Part shown: one piece after another, positions 16,109 to 25,848 of the stretch | Layout of the letters: every line of letters starts with the position of its first letter | How positions within the stretch are numbered: the first letter of the stretch is position 1 | DNA from: Pseudomonas veronii | GTDB taxonomy: Bacteria > Pseudomonadota > Gammaproteobacteria > Pseudomonadales > Pseudomonadaceae | Reading direction: 5' to 3' | DNA: 64,000 nucleotides | NCBI RefSeq assembly: GCF_001439695.1 | Contig: NZ_JYLL01000034.1 | Coordinates: 1 to 64,000, forward strand | Made by a program: the position numbers and the translations under genes | The notes under the pieces: model-generated | Told to the model about the DNA's origin: nothing | The model's database searches: none | Seen by the model: only the letters and a program-made list of their open reading frames with translations

Positions 16109-17922
16109 ACACTGCGGTCCTCGGACGGTTGCAGACTGACGCCCGGCGAGCCGGCACGCAATTTCAAGGTTAACAGCGCGCCGCCTTGCTTGTGGTTGGC
16201 AAACAGCAGTTCGCCACCAAAGGCACGCATCAAGGTGTCACAGATCGCCAGGCCCAGCCCGAGGCCCTGGGTGCGGGTCTTGGTGGTATAGAACGGCTCG
16301 CTGGCGCGTCCCAGGGCTTCCATGCAAAACCCCGGGCCGTTGTCGCGAATGTACAGGTTGACGCCCTGCTCGGTGGTTTCGGCACTCAGCCAGAGTTTGC
16401 GCGGCGGGCCTTTTTCGGTGAGGGCGTCGAGGGCATTGGCCAGCAGGTTGCCCAGCACTTGGCGTAGGCGGGTTTCACCGGCCTCGACCCACAAGGTCGC
16501 CTCGGGCAAATCGCGGATCAGCTCGACTTCCATCGCGCGCCGCCGCTTGGCCAGCAACGCCAGCGCGTCGTCCAGCGCCGGTTGCAGGGCGACGCTTTCC
16601 GGCGCATGCCGATCGCGGCGGGCGAACGCGCGCAAGTGGGCGATGATCGAGGCCATGCGGCCGGTCAGTTCGCTGATCAGTTTGAGATTGCCGCGCGCGT
16701 CGTCGGTTCGCTCATGGTCGAGCAGGATTTCGGCGTTTTCCGCGTAGCTGCGAATCGCCGCCAGGGGCTGATTGAGCTCGTGGCTGATGCTCGCCGACAT
16801 GGTGCCCAGCGCCGACAGTTTGCCCGCCTGCACCAAGTCGTCCTGGGCGCGCACCAGTTCCTGCTGCGCATGTTCGCGCTCCAGCACTTCCTGTTTCAGG
16901 CGCCGGTTGAGCCCTTCCAGGTCGCTGGTACGCTCGGCCACGCGCATTTCCAGTTCGCGTCGGGCCTTGGCTTCGAAGGCGATGCGGTCCAGGTAGTGTC
17001 GACGGCGCTGCATCATCAGGCCCAGCAGCAACATCAGCACCAACAGCGTGGCGCCGCCCACCGCGACCACGGTGCGTACCGGGCGGTTGATCAACGATTG
17101 TGGCGCGAGGATCTCCACGTTCCAGCCGGTTTCGGCGATGGCCGTGGATTGGCGCAGCCAGGCCGTCGGGCTCAAGGCCAGCGGTTGCGGATCGCGGGTC
17201 GGGTAGGGCTGGATCGCGATGATCGCCTGGCGCTCTTCGTCCGTCAGTGGCCGGGTGGCGCGGAACCGCCATTGCGGGCGCGAGGTCAGGATCACGACGC
17301 CGTTGTGGTCGGTGACCAGCAGTTGCTCGGGGGTGTTGCCCCACAGGCTTTCGGTGTGGTCCAGGTCGACCTTGACCACCAGCACACCGATGACTTTCTC
17401 GCCATCGCGCACCGCGGCGGCGAAGAAGTAGCCGCGTTTGGCCGAGGTAGTGCCCAAGCCGAAGAACCGGCCCAGGCGCCCGGCCATGGCTTCGCTGAAA
17501 TACGGGCGGAACGAGAAATTGCGCCCGACGAAGCTGTCTTGCTTGTCCCAGTTGGACGCGGCGAGGGTCTTGCCGGTGGTGTCCATCAGGTACATCACTT
17601 CGACCCCGGCCTGGGCGGCGACGTCCTTGAGCAACAGGTTGGCGTTGGCCAGGTTGGTACTGACCTGCGGTGCCGCCAGCGCGGTGCGCAGGGCTGGCAA
17701 GTCGCCGAGGATCTGCGGCAGCACTTCATAGCGGTGCAGGGTGCCCAGCAGGTTGGCGACGTACAGGTCGAGGGTCTGGCGGTTCTGCCCGGCCAGTTCG
17801 CTGCGGTAGTAGCGCTCGGCCAGGTGCTCCAGCGGCCACAGCAGCGGCGCCAGGCACAGCGCCAACAGGGCGAGGCTGCGCCAGCGGGGTCTTCGCGGGA
17901 GGGGTGGGGTCATGGGAGTCAT
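16105..17922 (-). CDS. dctB: C4-dicarboxylate sensor histidine kinase DctB
   Basis: A 605-residue membrane histidine kinase. TM1 is residues ~15-32, followed by a periplasmic dCache sensor (~35-290), TM2 ~293-312, and a coiled-coil linker (~318-365). The phospho-accepting His is in SHELNQPLAAIRSYAEN (~381), with ATPase boxes DNGPGF and GLGLGLAI. It senses succinate, fumarate and malate and phosphorylates DctD. A second in-frame ATG (17913) is possible. Only 27 bases separate it from the rmlD stop, so read-through from the rhamnose operon is possible. Confidence 0.9.
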   Translation of the reverse strand: MTPMTPPLPRRPRWRSLALLALCLAPLLWPLEHLAERYYRSELAGQNRQTLDLYVANLLGTLHRYEVLPQILGDLPALRTALAAPQVSTNLANANLLLKDVAAQAGVEVMYLMDTTGKTLAASNWDKQDSFVGRNFSFRPYFSEAMAGRLGRFFGLGTTSAKRGYFFAAAVRDGEKVIGVLVVKVDLDHTESLWGNTPEQLLVTDHNGVVILTSRPQWRFRATRPLTDEERQAIIAIQPYPTRDPQPLALSPTAWLRQSTAIAETGWNVEILAPQSLINRPVRTVVAVGGATLLVLMLLLGLMMQRRRHYLDRIAFEAKARRELEMRVAERTSDLEGLNRRLKQEVLEREHAQQELVRAQDDLVQAGKLSALGTMSASISHELNQPLAAIRSYAENAEILLDHERTDDARGNLKLISELTGRMASIIAHLRAFARRDRHAPESVALQPALDDALALLAKRRRAMEVELIRDLPEATLWVEAGETRLRQVLGNLLANALDALTEKGPPRKLWLSAETTEQGVNLYIRDNGPGFCMEALGRASEPFYTTKTRTQGLGLGLAICDTLMRAFGGELLFANHKQGGALLTLKLRAGSPGVSLQPSEDRSV

Positions 17923-17949
17923 GCGCCTGAGGGTACAGGCGCATTATGC

Positions 17950-18831
17950 CTAGTGCTGCTGTGCAAGACACTCGCGCAATGCGTCTTGCCACAGCGGCTG
18001 GCTGACCTGCCACTGCTGTTGCAGGCGGCTGCAATCGAGGCGCGAGTTCAGTGGGCGCCTGGCCGGCGTCGGGTAGGCGCTGGACGGGATCGCTTCCAGG
18101 TCGGCGCAGGGTTTGCCTGTGGCGCGCAGGTGCTCGCCAATCGCCTGGGCGAAGCCGAACCACGACGTTTCGCCTTGGGCGGTCAGGTGATAGACACCCC
18201 AGTCGCCCGCTTGCCCGGCCTGCCAGCGCTCGATCAACGCGCGGGTGCTGTTGGCGATGGTGCCGGCCCAGGTCGGCGCGCCGATCTGGTCGGCGACGAT
18301 CCGCATCTGCGGTTTTTCTTGCAGCAGACGCTGCATGGTCAACAGGAAGTTCTTGCCGTGAAGGGAGTAGACCCAACTGGTGCGCAGGATCAGGTATTCG
18401 CCCCCCACTGCCACGATCGCCTGCTCACCGGCGAGCTTGCTCTGGCCGTAGACGCCCAGCGGATTGGGTGTGTCGGCTTCGGTGTAGGGCGCAGGTTTAC
18501 TGCCGTCGAACACGTAGTCGGTGGAGTAATGGATCAGCGGCACGCCCAAGGCCTTGGCTTCCTCGGCGAGAACGCCGGGCGCGGTGGCGTTGATCGCGAA
18601 GGCCGTGTCCGGCTCGCTTTCGGCCTGATCGACCGCGGTGTGGGCCGCGGCGTTGATGATCAGGTCGGGGCGATGGGCGCGCACTTGCTGGCGGATCTGG
18701 TCGACGTGAGCCAGGTCCAGCCTGTCGCGGCCCAGCACGATGAGTTCGCCCAGGCCCAGGAGTCGTTGTTGCAGCTCTTGGGAGAGTTGGCCGTGTTGGC
18801 CGGTGATCAGAATTTTAAGGCGGCTGCTCAA
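17950..18831 (-). CDS. rmlD: dTDP-4-dehydrorhamnose reductase RmlD
   Basis: A 293-residue SDR enzyme doing the last, NAD(P)H-dependent step of dTDP-L-rhamnose synthesis. Rossmann motif ITGQHGQLSQEL at ~9; catalytic STDYVFDG and YGQSKLAGE (Y-x3-K) at ~105 and ~130. I chose a TTG start at 18831: it forms a TTGA overlap with the rmlC stop and has GGAG upstream. The longer open frame adds residues unlike the family. It is the last gene of rmlBACD, which supplies rhamnose for LPS or other glycans. Confidence 0.93.
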   Translation of the reverse strand: MSSRLKILITGQHGQLSQELQQRLLGLGELIVLGRDRLDLAHVDQIRQQVRAHRPDLIINAAAHTAVDQAESEPDTAFAINATAPGVLAEEAKALGVPLIHYSTDYVFDGSKPAPYTEADTPNPLGVYGQSKLAGEQAIVAVGGEYLILRTSWVYSLHGKNFLLTMQRLLQEKPQMRIVADQIGAPTWAGTIANSTRALIERWQAGQAGDWGVYHLTAQGETSWFGFAQAIGEHLRATGKPCADLEAIPSSAYPTPARRPLNSRLDCSRLQQQWQVSQPLWQDALRECLAQQH

Positions 18832-19373
18832 GGGAATAGCTCCGCGTCCCTCAGGTCTTTGCCGTTCTGATCCTTGGCGGACAATGTCGGTGTGCCGTCC
18901 AACTGCCAATCGATGTCGAGTTCAGCGTCGTTCCAGCGAATGCAACGCTCTGCGGCAGGCGTGTAGTAGTCGGTCGTCTTGTAGAGAAACTCGGCGTAGT
19001 CGCTGAGGACCACAAAGCCGTGGGCGAACCCCGGTGGAATCCACAATTGGCGGCTATTGTCGGCAGACAGGCGCACGCTGGCCCACCTGCCGAAATTAGG
19101 CGAACTGCGGCGGATATCCACCGCCACATCCAATACTTCACCCGCTGTCACGCGTACCAGTTTGCCCTGGGCGTGTTCGATCTGATAGTGCAGGCCCCGC
19201 AGCACGCCTTTTTGCGAGCGTGAGTGGTTGTCCTGCACAAATTGTGGTTGTAAACCTGTGGCCTGGGCAAAGTCCCTGGCGTTGAAACTTTCGTAGAAAA
19301 AGCCGCGCTCATCGCCAAAAACCTTCGGCTCGATGATCAATACACCGGGCAACTCAGTGGCGGTTACATTCAT
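18828..19373 (-). CDS. rmlC: dTDP-4-dehydrorhamnose 3,5-epimerase RmlC
   Basis: A 181-residue cupin epimerase converting dTDP-4-keto-6-deoxyglucose to dTDP-4-keto-rhamnose. Hallmarks: FGDERGFFYESFN, the catalytic His in LRGLHYQ (~62), DVAVDIRRSSPNFG, and WIPPGFAHGFVVLSD. It overlaps rmlA and rmlD by 4 bp each, so the four rml genes form a tightly coupled operon. Confidence 0.95.
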   Translation of the reverse strand: MNVTATELPGVLIIEPKVFGDERGFFYESFNARDFAQATGLQPQFVQDNHSRSQKGVLRGLHYQIEHAQGKLVRVTAGEVLDVAVDIRRSSPNFGRWASVRLSADNSRQLWIPPGFAHGFVVLSDYAEFLYKTTDYYTPAAERCIRWNDAELDIDWQLDGTPTLSAKDQNGKDLRDAELFP

Positions 19374-20245
19374 TCAGTATCCCCGGCGAGCGTGTACAAA
19401 TATTGACCGTAACCGGTTTTGCCAAAGTACTTGGCGCGCTCCAGCAGATGGTCACGATCGATCCAGCCATTCTCGTAAGCGATCTCTTCAAGGCAGGCAA
19501 CTTTCAGCCCTTGGCGGTGCTCGATGGTCTGCACATAGGTCGAGGCTTCGAGCAGACTGTCGTGGGTGCCGGTGTCGAGCCAGGCAAAGCCACGGCCGAA
19601 GCGCTCTACATGCAGGTCGCCGCGTTGGAGATAAGCATTGTTTATGTCGGTAATCTCCAGCTCTCCGCGTGGCGAGGGCTTGACCGCCTTGGCGATGTTG
19701 ATCACGTCGTTATCGTAGAAATACAGACCGGTCACGGCATAGCTGGATTTCGGCTTCGCCGGCTTCTCTTCGATCGACAGGGCGCGGCCCTCTTTGTCGA
19801 AGTCGATTACGCCGAAACGCTCTGGATCTTTGACCCAATAGCCGAACACGGTGGCGCCGGACGGGCGTTCGGCCGCGGTGCGCAGTTGATCACCGAAGTG
19901 TTGGCCATGGAAAATATTGTCGCCCAGGATCAGGCACACCGGATCGTCGCCGATGAATGCTTCGCCAATGATGAAGGCTTGAGCCAAACCGTCCGGCGAC
20001 GGCTGCTCCGCATAGCTGAAACGCACGCCGAACTGGCTGCCATCCCCCAGCAGATTGCGGTATTGCGGCAAGTCCACCGGCGTGGAGATCACCAGGATGT
20101 CCTTGATTCCCGCGAGCATCAGCACCGAGATCGGGTAGTAGATCATCGGCTTGTCATACACCGGCAACAGTTGCTTGGACACGCCCAGGGTGATGGGGTG
20201 CAAACGGGTGCCGGAGCCGCCGGCCAATACGATTCCCTTCATCAT
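19370..20245 (-). CDS. rmlA: Glucose-1-phosphate thymidylyltransferase RmlA
   Basis: A 291-residue nucleotidyltransferase catalysing dTTP + glucose-1-P to dTDP-glucose, the first step of dTDP-rhamnose synthesis. The GGSGTRLHP signature near residue 10, KQLLPVYDKPMIYYP, LGDNIFHG and EEKPAKPKS are present. ATG 20245 is preferred because ATGA overlaps the rmlB stop; the next codon is also ATG (20242). A GGA site is upstream. Confidence 0.95.
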   Translation of the reverse strand: MMKGIVLAGGSGTRLHPITLGVSKQLLPVYDKPMIYYPISVLMLAGIKDILVISTPVDLPQYRNLLGDGSQFGVRFSYAEQPSPDGLAQAFIIGEAFIGDDPVCLILGDNIFHGQHFGDQLRTAAERPSGATVFGYWVKDPERFGVIDFDKEGRALSIEEKPAKPKSSYAVTGLYFYDNDVINIAKAVKPSPRGELEITDINNAYLQRGDLHVERFGRGFAWLDTGTHDSLLEASTYVQTIEHRQGLKVACLEEIAYENGWIDRDHLLERAKYFGKTGYGQYLYTLAGDTE

Positions 20246-21324
20246 GCAAGCAGATCCTTCATGTCGGTATTGCCCAATCGTTCGCCCTGATAACTGCCGT
20301 CCTGGACTCTGCGGCACCATTCCAGGTTATCGAGGTACCACTGCACGGTTTTGCGCAGCCCGGTTTCAAAGGTTTCTTGCGGGACCCAGCCCAACTCGCG
20401 TTCGATCTTGCTGGCGTCGATGGCGTAGCGCTGGTCGTGGCCGGGGCGGTCCTTGACGAAGGTGATCAGGTCGGCAAAGTGCGCGACACCGGCCGGGTGT
20501 TGCGGTGCCAGCTCTTCCAGCAGGGCGCAGATGCTGCGTACCACGTCGATATTCTTCTGCTCGTTGTGGCCGCCGATGTTGTAGGTCTCGCCGACCACGC
20601 CTTCGGTCACCACCTTGAGCAACGCACGGGCGTGGTCTTCGACGAACAGCCAGTCGCGGACCTGCAAGCCGTCGCCATAGACTGGCAACGGCTTGCCAGC
20701 GAGGGCGTTGAGGATCACCAGGGGGATCAGCTTCTCGGGGAAATGAAACGGCCCGTAGTTGTTCGAGCAGTTGGTCAGCAATACCGGCAGGCCATACGTG
20801 CGCTGCCAGGCGCGAACCAGGTGGTCGGACGCGGCCTTGCTGGCCGAGTAGGGCGAGCTGGGGGCGTAGGGCGTGGTTTCAGTGAACAGATCGTCTACGC
20901 CGTGCAGGTCGCCGTACACCTCGTCGGTGGAGATGTGGTGGAAGCGGAACGCGCTCCTGGCCGGCTCTGCGAGCGTTTGCCAATACGCGCGGGCGGCTTC
21001 CAGCAGGCTGTAGGTGCCGACAATGTTGGTCTGGATAAAATCCGACGGGCCGTCGATGGAACGGTCGACATGGGACTCGGCCGCCAGGTGCATGATCGCC
21101 TGGGGCTCGAAGCGCGCGAGCACGGCGCTGACGGTGGCCTGGTCGACGATATCGGCCTGGACGAACTCATAGCGGCTGTTGGACGCGATGCTGGTCAGCG
21201 ACTCCAGGTTGCCGGCGTAGGTCAGTTTGTCCAGGTTGAGCACTTCGTGCTCGGTGTGTTGAATCAGGTGGCGGATCAGGGCAGAGCCGATGAAACCGGC
21301 ACCACCGGTGATAAGAATACGCAT
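20242..21324 (-). CDS. rmlB: dTDP-glucose 4,6-dehydratase RmlB
   Basis: A 360-residue SDR dehydratase converting dTDP-glucose to dTDP-4-keto-6-deoxyglucose. NAD-binding TGGAGFIGSALIRH at ~7; catalytic STDEVYGD and YSASKAASDHL (Y-x3-K). ATG 21324 (MRILITGGAG) is chosen because the longer frame to 21432 adds no family-like sequence. It is the first gene of the operon, and its promoter should lie in the 153-base gap to the divergent fusion gene. Confidence 0.95.
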   Translation of the reverse strand: MRILITGGAGFIGSALIRHLIQHTEHEVLNLDKLTYAGNLESLTSIASNSRYEFVQADIVDQATVSAVLARFEPQAIMHLAAESHVDRSIDGPSDFIQTNIVGTYSLLEAARAYWQTLAEPARSAFRFHHISTDEVYGDLHGVDDLFTETTPYAPSSPYSASKAASDHLVRAWQRTYGLPVLLTNCSNNYGPFHFPEKLIPLVILNALAGKPLPVYGDGLQVRDWLFVEDHARALLKVVTEGVVGETYNIGGHNEQKNIDVVRSICALLEELAPQHPAGVAHFADLITFVKDRPGHDQRYAIDASKIERELGWVPQETFETGLRKTVQWYLDNLEWCRRVQDGSYQGERLGNTDMKDLLA

Positions 21325-21477
21325 GTCGGGGGGCCTTTTCCTTAGACGGACATTTAGCGAACGGAGCATAGCTTGAGTTGTGACGCGGATCTGTGCAAGC
21401 GCGGCACGTTGGGGGGGTTGCTTAACCCCCATCTACAATGGCGATATAGGCGCCTGATAAAAACAGAGGTCCTCATC

Positions 21478-24387
21478 ATGTTGCTTGCCACGTTGATCCA
21501 TCGCACCAGCCTGCCTTGCCCGCAAGTGGGGCCCGATCAGGCTGCACACTTGCTTGAGCGGCATTATGGCCTTGGCGGCACATTGCAATCACTTGGCAGC
21601 CAACAAGACCTCAACTACAGCGTCGACACCAACCATGGCCGCTTTGTTCTGAAAATCTGCCTGGGCGACTACGCCGCCGTCGAATTGCACGCCCAGCATG
21701 CCGCGCTCCACGCCTTGCAGACGCAGGACGGGTTGCGCGTCCCCCGAGTCATCAAGGCCCTGACCGGTGAGGACCTGCTGACCGTGACCGTCGACGGGCA
21801 AACCCTGCACCTGCGACTGTTGGATTACATCGACGGCCAGCCCTTGACCCACCTGCCTCACGTGGGCCGCGAGGTCATCGCAGGCTTCGGTGACTTGTGC
21901 GGGCGGATGAGCCAGGCGCTGGCCGATTTTGCGCATCCGGGCCTGGAACGGACCCAGCAATGGGACCCGCGCCACGCGCAGGAACTGATCAGCCACCTGC
22001 TGGCGACCCTGCCAGACCTGCCCCACCGCGCGGCATTGGAGCAAGTCGCCGAGCAGGTCGGTGAGCGCATTCGGCCCCTGGCGGATCACTTGCCGTGGCA
22101 AGCGGTACACATGGACATTACCGATGACAATGTGGTCTGGCAGCGCGATGCCCTGCGTCATTGGCAGATCCAGGGGGTGATCGATTTCGGCGATCTGGTG
22201 CACACCTGGCGCATCGCCGACCTGTCGGTGACCTGCGCCGCCTTGCTGCACCATGCCCAGGGCGATCCCTTTGCCATTTTGCCGGCAATCCAGGCCTGTC
22301 ATGCCGTTACGCCGTTGCAGCGTGAAGAACTGCAGGCGCTATGGCCACTGATCGTCGCCCGTGCGGCGGTGCTGGTGCTCAGCAGCGAACAGCAGCAACG
22401 CCTGGACCCCGATAACGACTACCTGTTGAAAAACGCCGAGCATGAGTGGGAAATTTTCCAGGTTGCAACGTCGGTGCCGTTTGAATTGATGGAGGCGGCG
22501 ATCCTGCTCTGTGTCGGGCAGACGCTGCCACCGATCGCCAGCGAGGGGTTCGCGCCGCTCTTGCCGGGGCTGGTGGGACGCGAGTTCGCGCTGATCGACC
22601 TGGGAGTGCTCAGCCCACACTTCGAAGCGGGTAATTGGGAACAGCCGGGGATTGACCGACGCTTACTGGACGAGGCTGCGGCGGTTCACGGGTTGGCCGC
22701 CAGTCGCTACGGCCAATACCGTTTGTCGCGCACCTGCCCGGACAGCGCCACGGAACCGCAGACGTTCCCGCTGCATGTCGAGTTGCACCTGCCCCACGGT
22801 ACAGCGGTGGAGGCGCCCTTCGCTGGGGTGCTGCGTGTCGGTGCCGATGGCTTGCTGTGCGTGCAGGATGGTCCGTTGAGCCTGCGCTTGTGGGGCGTAA
22901 GCACCTCGTTGAGCGCGGGAGCGGCGGTGGTGGAAGGGCAAATACTGGGCGAGGTCCATGCTCCCCTGACCGTGCAATGGTGCCGCGCCGACGTTGAGCC
23001 ACCGCTGTTCTGCACGCCGAGCCGGGCGTCGGCGTGGCAAGCGCTATGCCCGTCACCCTCGGCGCTGCTGGGGCTGGCCTGCGATGCCGAACCCGAGCTC
23101 GACCCCCAAGCCCTGCTGGCGCGACGCGATGCCAGCTTCGCGCGCTCGCAGAAGCATTATTACGTCGATCCGCCGCGCATCGAACGAGGCTGGCGCAACC
23201 ATCTGATCGACATGCAGGGGCGCTCCTATCTGGACATGCTCAACAACGTCGCCGTGCTCGGCCATGGTCACCCCCGCATGGCGGCGGTGGCGGCGCGGCA
23301 GTGGTCGCTGCTCAACACCAACTCGCGCTTTCACTATGCGGCGATTGCCGAATTCTCCGAGCGCTTGCTGGCGCTGGCGCCGGACGGCATGGACCGGGTC
23401 TTCCTGGTCAACAGCGGCACCGAGGCCAATGACCTGGCCATCCGCCTGGCCTGGGCCTACAGCGGCGGGCGCGACATGCTCAGTGTGCTGGAGGCCTACC
23501 ACGGTTGGTCGGTGGCGGCGGATGCGGTGTCCACGTCGATTGCCGATAACCCCAAGGCCCTGAGCAGTCGTCCGGACTGGGTCCACCCGGTGACCGCGCC
23601 CAATACCTATCGCGGTGAGTTCCGCGGGCAGGACAGCGCGCCGGATTACGTGCGAAGTGTGGAACACAACCTGGCGAAAATCGCCGCGAGCCAGCGCCAA
23701 CTGGCCGGCTTCATCTGTGAGCCGGTGTATGGCAATGCCGGGGGCATCTCCCTGCCGCCGGGCTATTTGCAGCAGGTGTATGCGTTGGTGCGCGCCCAAG
23801 GTGGCGTGTGCATCGCCGATGAGGTTCAGGTGGGTTATGGCCGCATGGGGCATTTCTTCTGGGGCTTTGAAGAGCAGGGCGTGGTGCCCGATATCATTAC
23901 CATGGCCAAGGGCATGGGCAACGGTCAGCCGTTGGGGGCGGTGATCACCCGTCGCGAGATTGCCGAGGCGCTGGAGGCCGAGGGGTATTTCTTCTCGTCA
24001 TCGGGGGGCAGCCCGGTCAGTTGCCGGATCGGCATGGCGGTGCTGGATGTGATGGAGGAAGAAAAGCTCTGGGAAAACGCCCAAGTGGTCGGCGCGCATT
24101 TCAAGGCGCGGCTGGAAGCCCTGATCGACCGTCACCCGTTGGTCGGCGCGGTTCATGGTTCCGGCTTCTATCTGGGCCTGGAGCTGGTGCGCGACCGGCA
24201 TACCCTGGAACCCGCCACCGAAGAGACCACACTGCTGTGCGACCGCTTGCGTGAGCTGGGGATTTTCATGCAGCCGACCGGTGATTACCTGAACATTCTC
24301 AAGATCAAGCCGCCGATGGTCACCTCCAGACGCAGTGTGGATTTCTTTGTCGACATGCTGTCGAAGGTGCTGGACGAACAGTTGTAA
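21478..24387 (+). CDS. Fusion: APH-type kinase, M23-like domain, class III PLP aminotransferase/phospho-lyase
   Basis: A 969-residue three-part protein. Residues ~1-340 are an aminoglycoside-phosphotransferase-like kinase with the Brenner motif HMDITDDN (H211-N218) and VIDFGD. Residues ~430-510 resemble a short M23/lipoyl-like beta segment (HGTAVEAPFAGVLRVG ... VVEGQILGEV). Residues ~540-969 form a class III PLP fold: SGTEANDLAIRLAW, IADEVQVGYGRMG, PLP lysine in MAKGMGNGQPLG (K811). In humans separate homologues (hydroxylysine kinase, phospho-lyases) phosphorylate an amino alcohol and then eliminate phosphate. I infer the same here; the substrate is unknown. ATG 21478 follows AGAGGT. Confidence 0.85.
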   Translation: MLLATLIHRTSLPCPQVGPDQAAHLLERHYGLGGTLQSLGSQQDLNYSVDTNHGRFVLKICLGDYAAVELHAQHAALHALQTQDGLRVPRVIKALTGEDLLTVTVDGQTLHLRLLDYIDGQPLTHLPHVGREVIAGFGDLCGRMSQALADFAHPGLERTQQWDPRHAQELISHLLATLPDLPHRAALEQVAEQVGERIRPLADHLPWQAVHMDITDDNVVWQRDALRHWQIQGVIDFGDLVHTWRIADLSVTCAALLHHAQGDPFAILPAIQACHAVTPLQREELQALWPLIVARAAVLVLSSEQQQRLDPDNDYLLKNAEHEWEIFQVATSVPFELMEAAILLCVGQTLPPIASEGFAPLLPGLVGREFALIDLGVLSPHFEAGNWEQPGIDRRLLDEAAAVHGLAASRYGQYRLSRTCPDSATEPQTFPLHVELHLPHGTAVEAPFAGVLRVGADGLLCVQDGPLSLRLWGVSTSLSAGAAVVEGQILGEVHAPLTVQWCRADVEPPLFCTPSRASAWQALCPSPSALLGLACDAEPELDPQALLARRDASFARSQKHYYVDPPRIERGWRNHLIDMQGRSYLDMLNNVAVLGHGHPRMAAVAARQWSLLNTNSRFHYAAIAEFSERLLALAPDGMDRVFLVNSGTEANDLAIRLAWAYSGGRDMLSVLEAYHGWSVAADAVSTSIADNPKALSSRPDWVHPVTAPNTYRGEFRGQDSAPDYVRSVEHNLAKIAASQRQLAGFICEPVYGNAGGISLPPGYLQQVYALVRAQGGVCIADEVQVGYGRMGHFFWGFEEQGVVPDIITMAKGMGNGQPLGAVITRREIAEALEAEGYFFSSSGGSPVSCRIGMAVLDVMEEEKLWENAQVVGAHFKARLEALIDRHPLVGAVHGSGFYLGLELVRDRHTLEPATEETTLLCDRLRELGIFMQPTGDYLNILKIKPPMVTSRRSVDFFVDMLSKVLDEQL

Positions 24388-24507
24388 ATAATCGATTGTT
24401 ATCGATTAAATGCTGTCATATTTATCGACTATGTTGTTTTGATGCTTTTAAGGCCGATTTTTATCGGTTATAAAGTCGGCCTTCACCCTTTCGGAGCCCT
24501 GATCGCC

Positions 24508-25614
24508 ATGACCACCCTGCACAGCACACCTCGCGCCGATGGCTTTCATATGCCTGCCGAATGGGCGCCACAGACCCAGGCCTGGATGATCTGGCCCGAG
24601 CGCCCGGACAACTGGCGCCTGGGTGGCAAGCCGGCGCAGGCCGCGCACGTGGCGGTGGCCAAGGCTATCGCGCGTTTCGAGCCGGTCACCGTGGCGGTTT
24701 CCGCCGGCCAGTACGAAAACGCCCGTGCCCGCCTCGACGTGCCCAATATCCGCGTGGTGGAAATGTCCAGCGACGACGCCTGGGTGCGCGACACCGGCCC
24801 GACTTTCGTGATCGACAGCCGTGGTGAAGTGCGCGGCGTGAACTGGGATTTCAACGCCTGGGGCGGTTTTGACGGCGGCCTGTATGCGCCGTGGAACCGT
24901 GACGCGCAGGTCGGCGGCAAGATCCTCGAGATCGAGCGTGCGCCGCGCTACCGCACCGAAGGGTTTGTGCTGGAAGGCGGCTCGATTCATGTCGACGGCG
25001 AAGGCACCCTGATCACCACCGAAGAATGCCTGCTCAACCGCAATCGCAACCCGCATCTCGACCGTGCAGCCATCGAGGCTGTGCTGAGCGCCAACCTGGC
25101 TGTGGATAAGATCATCTGGTTGCCAGACGGCCTGTTCAACGACGAAACCGACGGCCATGTGGATAACTTCTGCTGCTATGTACGCCCGGGCGAAGTGCTG
25201 CTGGCCTGGACCGACGACCCGCAAGACCCGAACTACTCACGCTGCCATGCCGCCATGGACGTGCTGCAAAGCAGCACCGATGCCCGGGGCCGCTCGTTCA
25301 CAGTGCATAAAATGCCGATTCCGGGGCCGCTTTATGCCACCGAAGCAGAGTGCGCGGGTGTGGACCCGGTGGACGGCAGCCAGGAGCGCAACCCTTCCGT
25401 GCGTCTGGCCGGTTCCTACGTCAACTTCCTGATCGTCAACGGCGGCATCATCGCGCCGAGCTTCGACGACCCGCTGGACAACCAGGCCCGCGAAATCCTG
25501 CAGAACCTGTTCCCGCAGCACGAAGTAGTGATGGTGCCGGGCCGCGAACTGTTACTGGGTGGGGGCAATATCCATTGCCTGACCCAACAACAGCCTGCCC
25601 CGCAGAAAAACTGA
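24508..25614 (+). CDS. aguA: Agmatine deiminase AguA
   Basis: A 368-residue peptidylarginine-deiminase-fold enzyme hydrolysing agmatine to N-carbamoylputrescine and ammonia, the arginine decarboxylase route to putrescine. Visible: MPAEWAPQTQAWMIWPERPDNWR, DDAWVRDTGP, the FVLEGGSIHVDGEG region, HVDNF with the catalytic His, and the catalytic Cys in GGGNIHCLTQQ near the C-terminus. Length equals P. aeruginosa AguA as I recall it. The usual partner aguB is not adjacent. A terminator follows at 25676-25708. Confidence 0.95.
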   Translation: MTTLHSTPRADGFHMPAEWAPQTQAWMIWPERPDNWRLGGKPAQAAHVAVAKAIARFEPVTVAVSAGQYENARARLDVPNIRVVEMSSDDAWVRDTGPTFVIDSRGEVRGVNWDFNAWGGFDGGLYAPWNRDAQVGGKILEIERAPRYRTEGFVLEGGSIHVDGEGTLITTEECLLNRNRNPHLDRAAIEAVLSANLAVDKIIWLPDGLFNDETDGHVDNFCCYVRPGEVLLAWTDDPQDPNYSRCHAAMDVLQSSTDARGRSFTVHKMPIPGPLYATEAECAGVDPVDGSQERNPSVRLAGSYVNFLIVNGGIIAPSFDDPLDNQAREILQNLFPQHEVVMVPGRELLLGGGNIHCLTQQQPAPQKN

Positions 25615-25675
25615 GTGCGGTTGTAACAACGTCGGAGCGACGACCGGGCGCCACTCGGTTCTAGCGTTCACAGCA

Positions 25676-25708
25676 AGCCCGCGGCCCCGTAAGGCCGTGG
25701 GCTTTTTT
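25676..25708 (+). terminator. Intrinsic terminator after aguA
   Basis: Stem AGCCCGCGGCC / GGCCGTGGGCT (one G:T pair), 6-base loop, then TTTTTT. Confidence 0.85.
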
Positions 25709-25848
25709 GTGTCCAACTGCCTATAAATACTGCACATTGGCATAGCTTTTGTATTGGTATTGTCACAGTGGCCCACGGTGATGACTGCGCAGTTCTGTCA
25801 TAAACCTTGAGTAAGTTAGCGGCTCACGCAGTAGGAGAGAGCGCTGAA

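Noticed and set aside
16582..18870. Long plus-strand frame (762 codons) across dctB and rmlD
   Set aside because: It is opposite two well-identified genes in GC-rich DNA. The Gln/His/Arg/Gly-rich composition is typical of a shadow frame.
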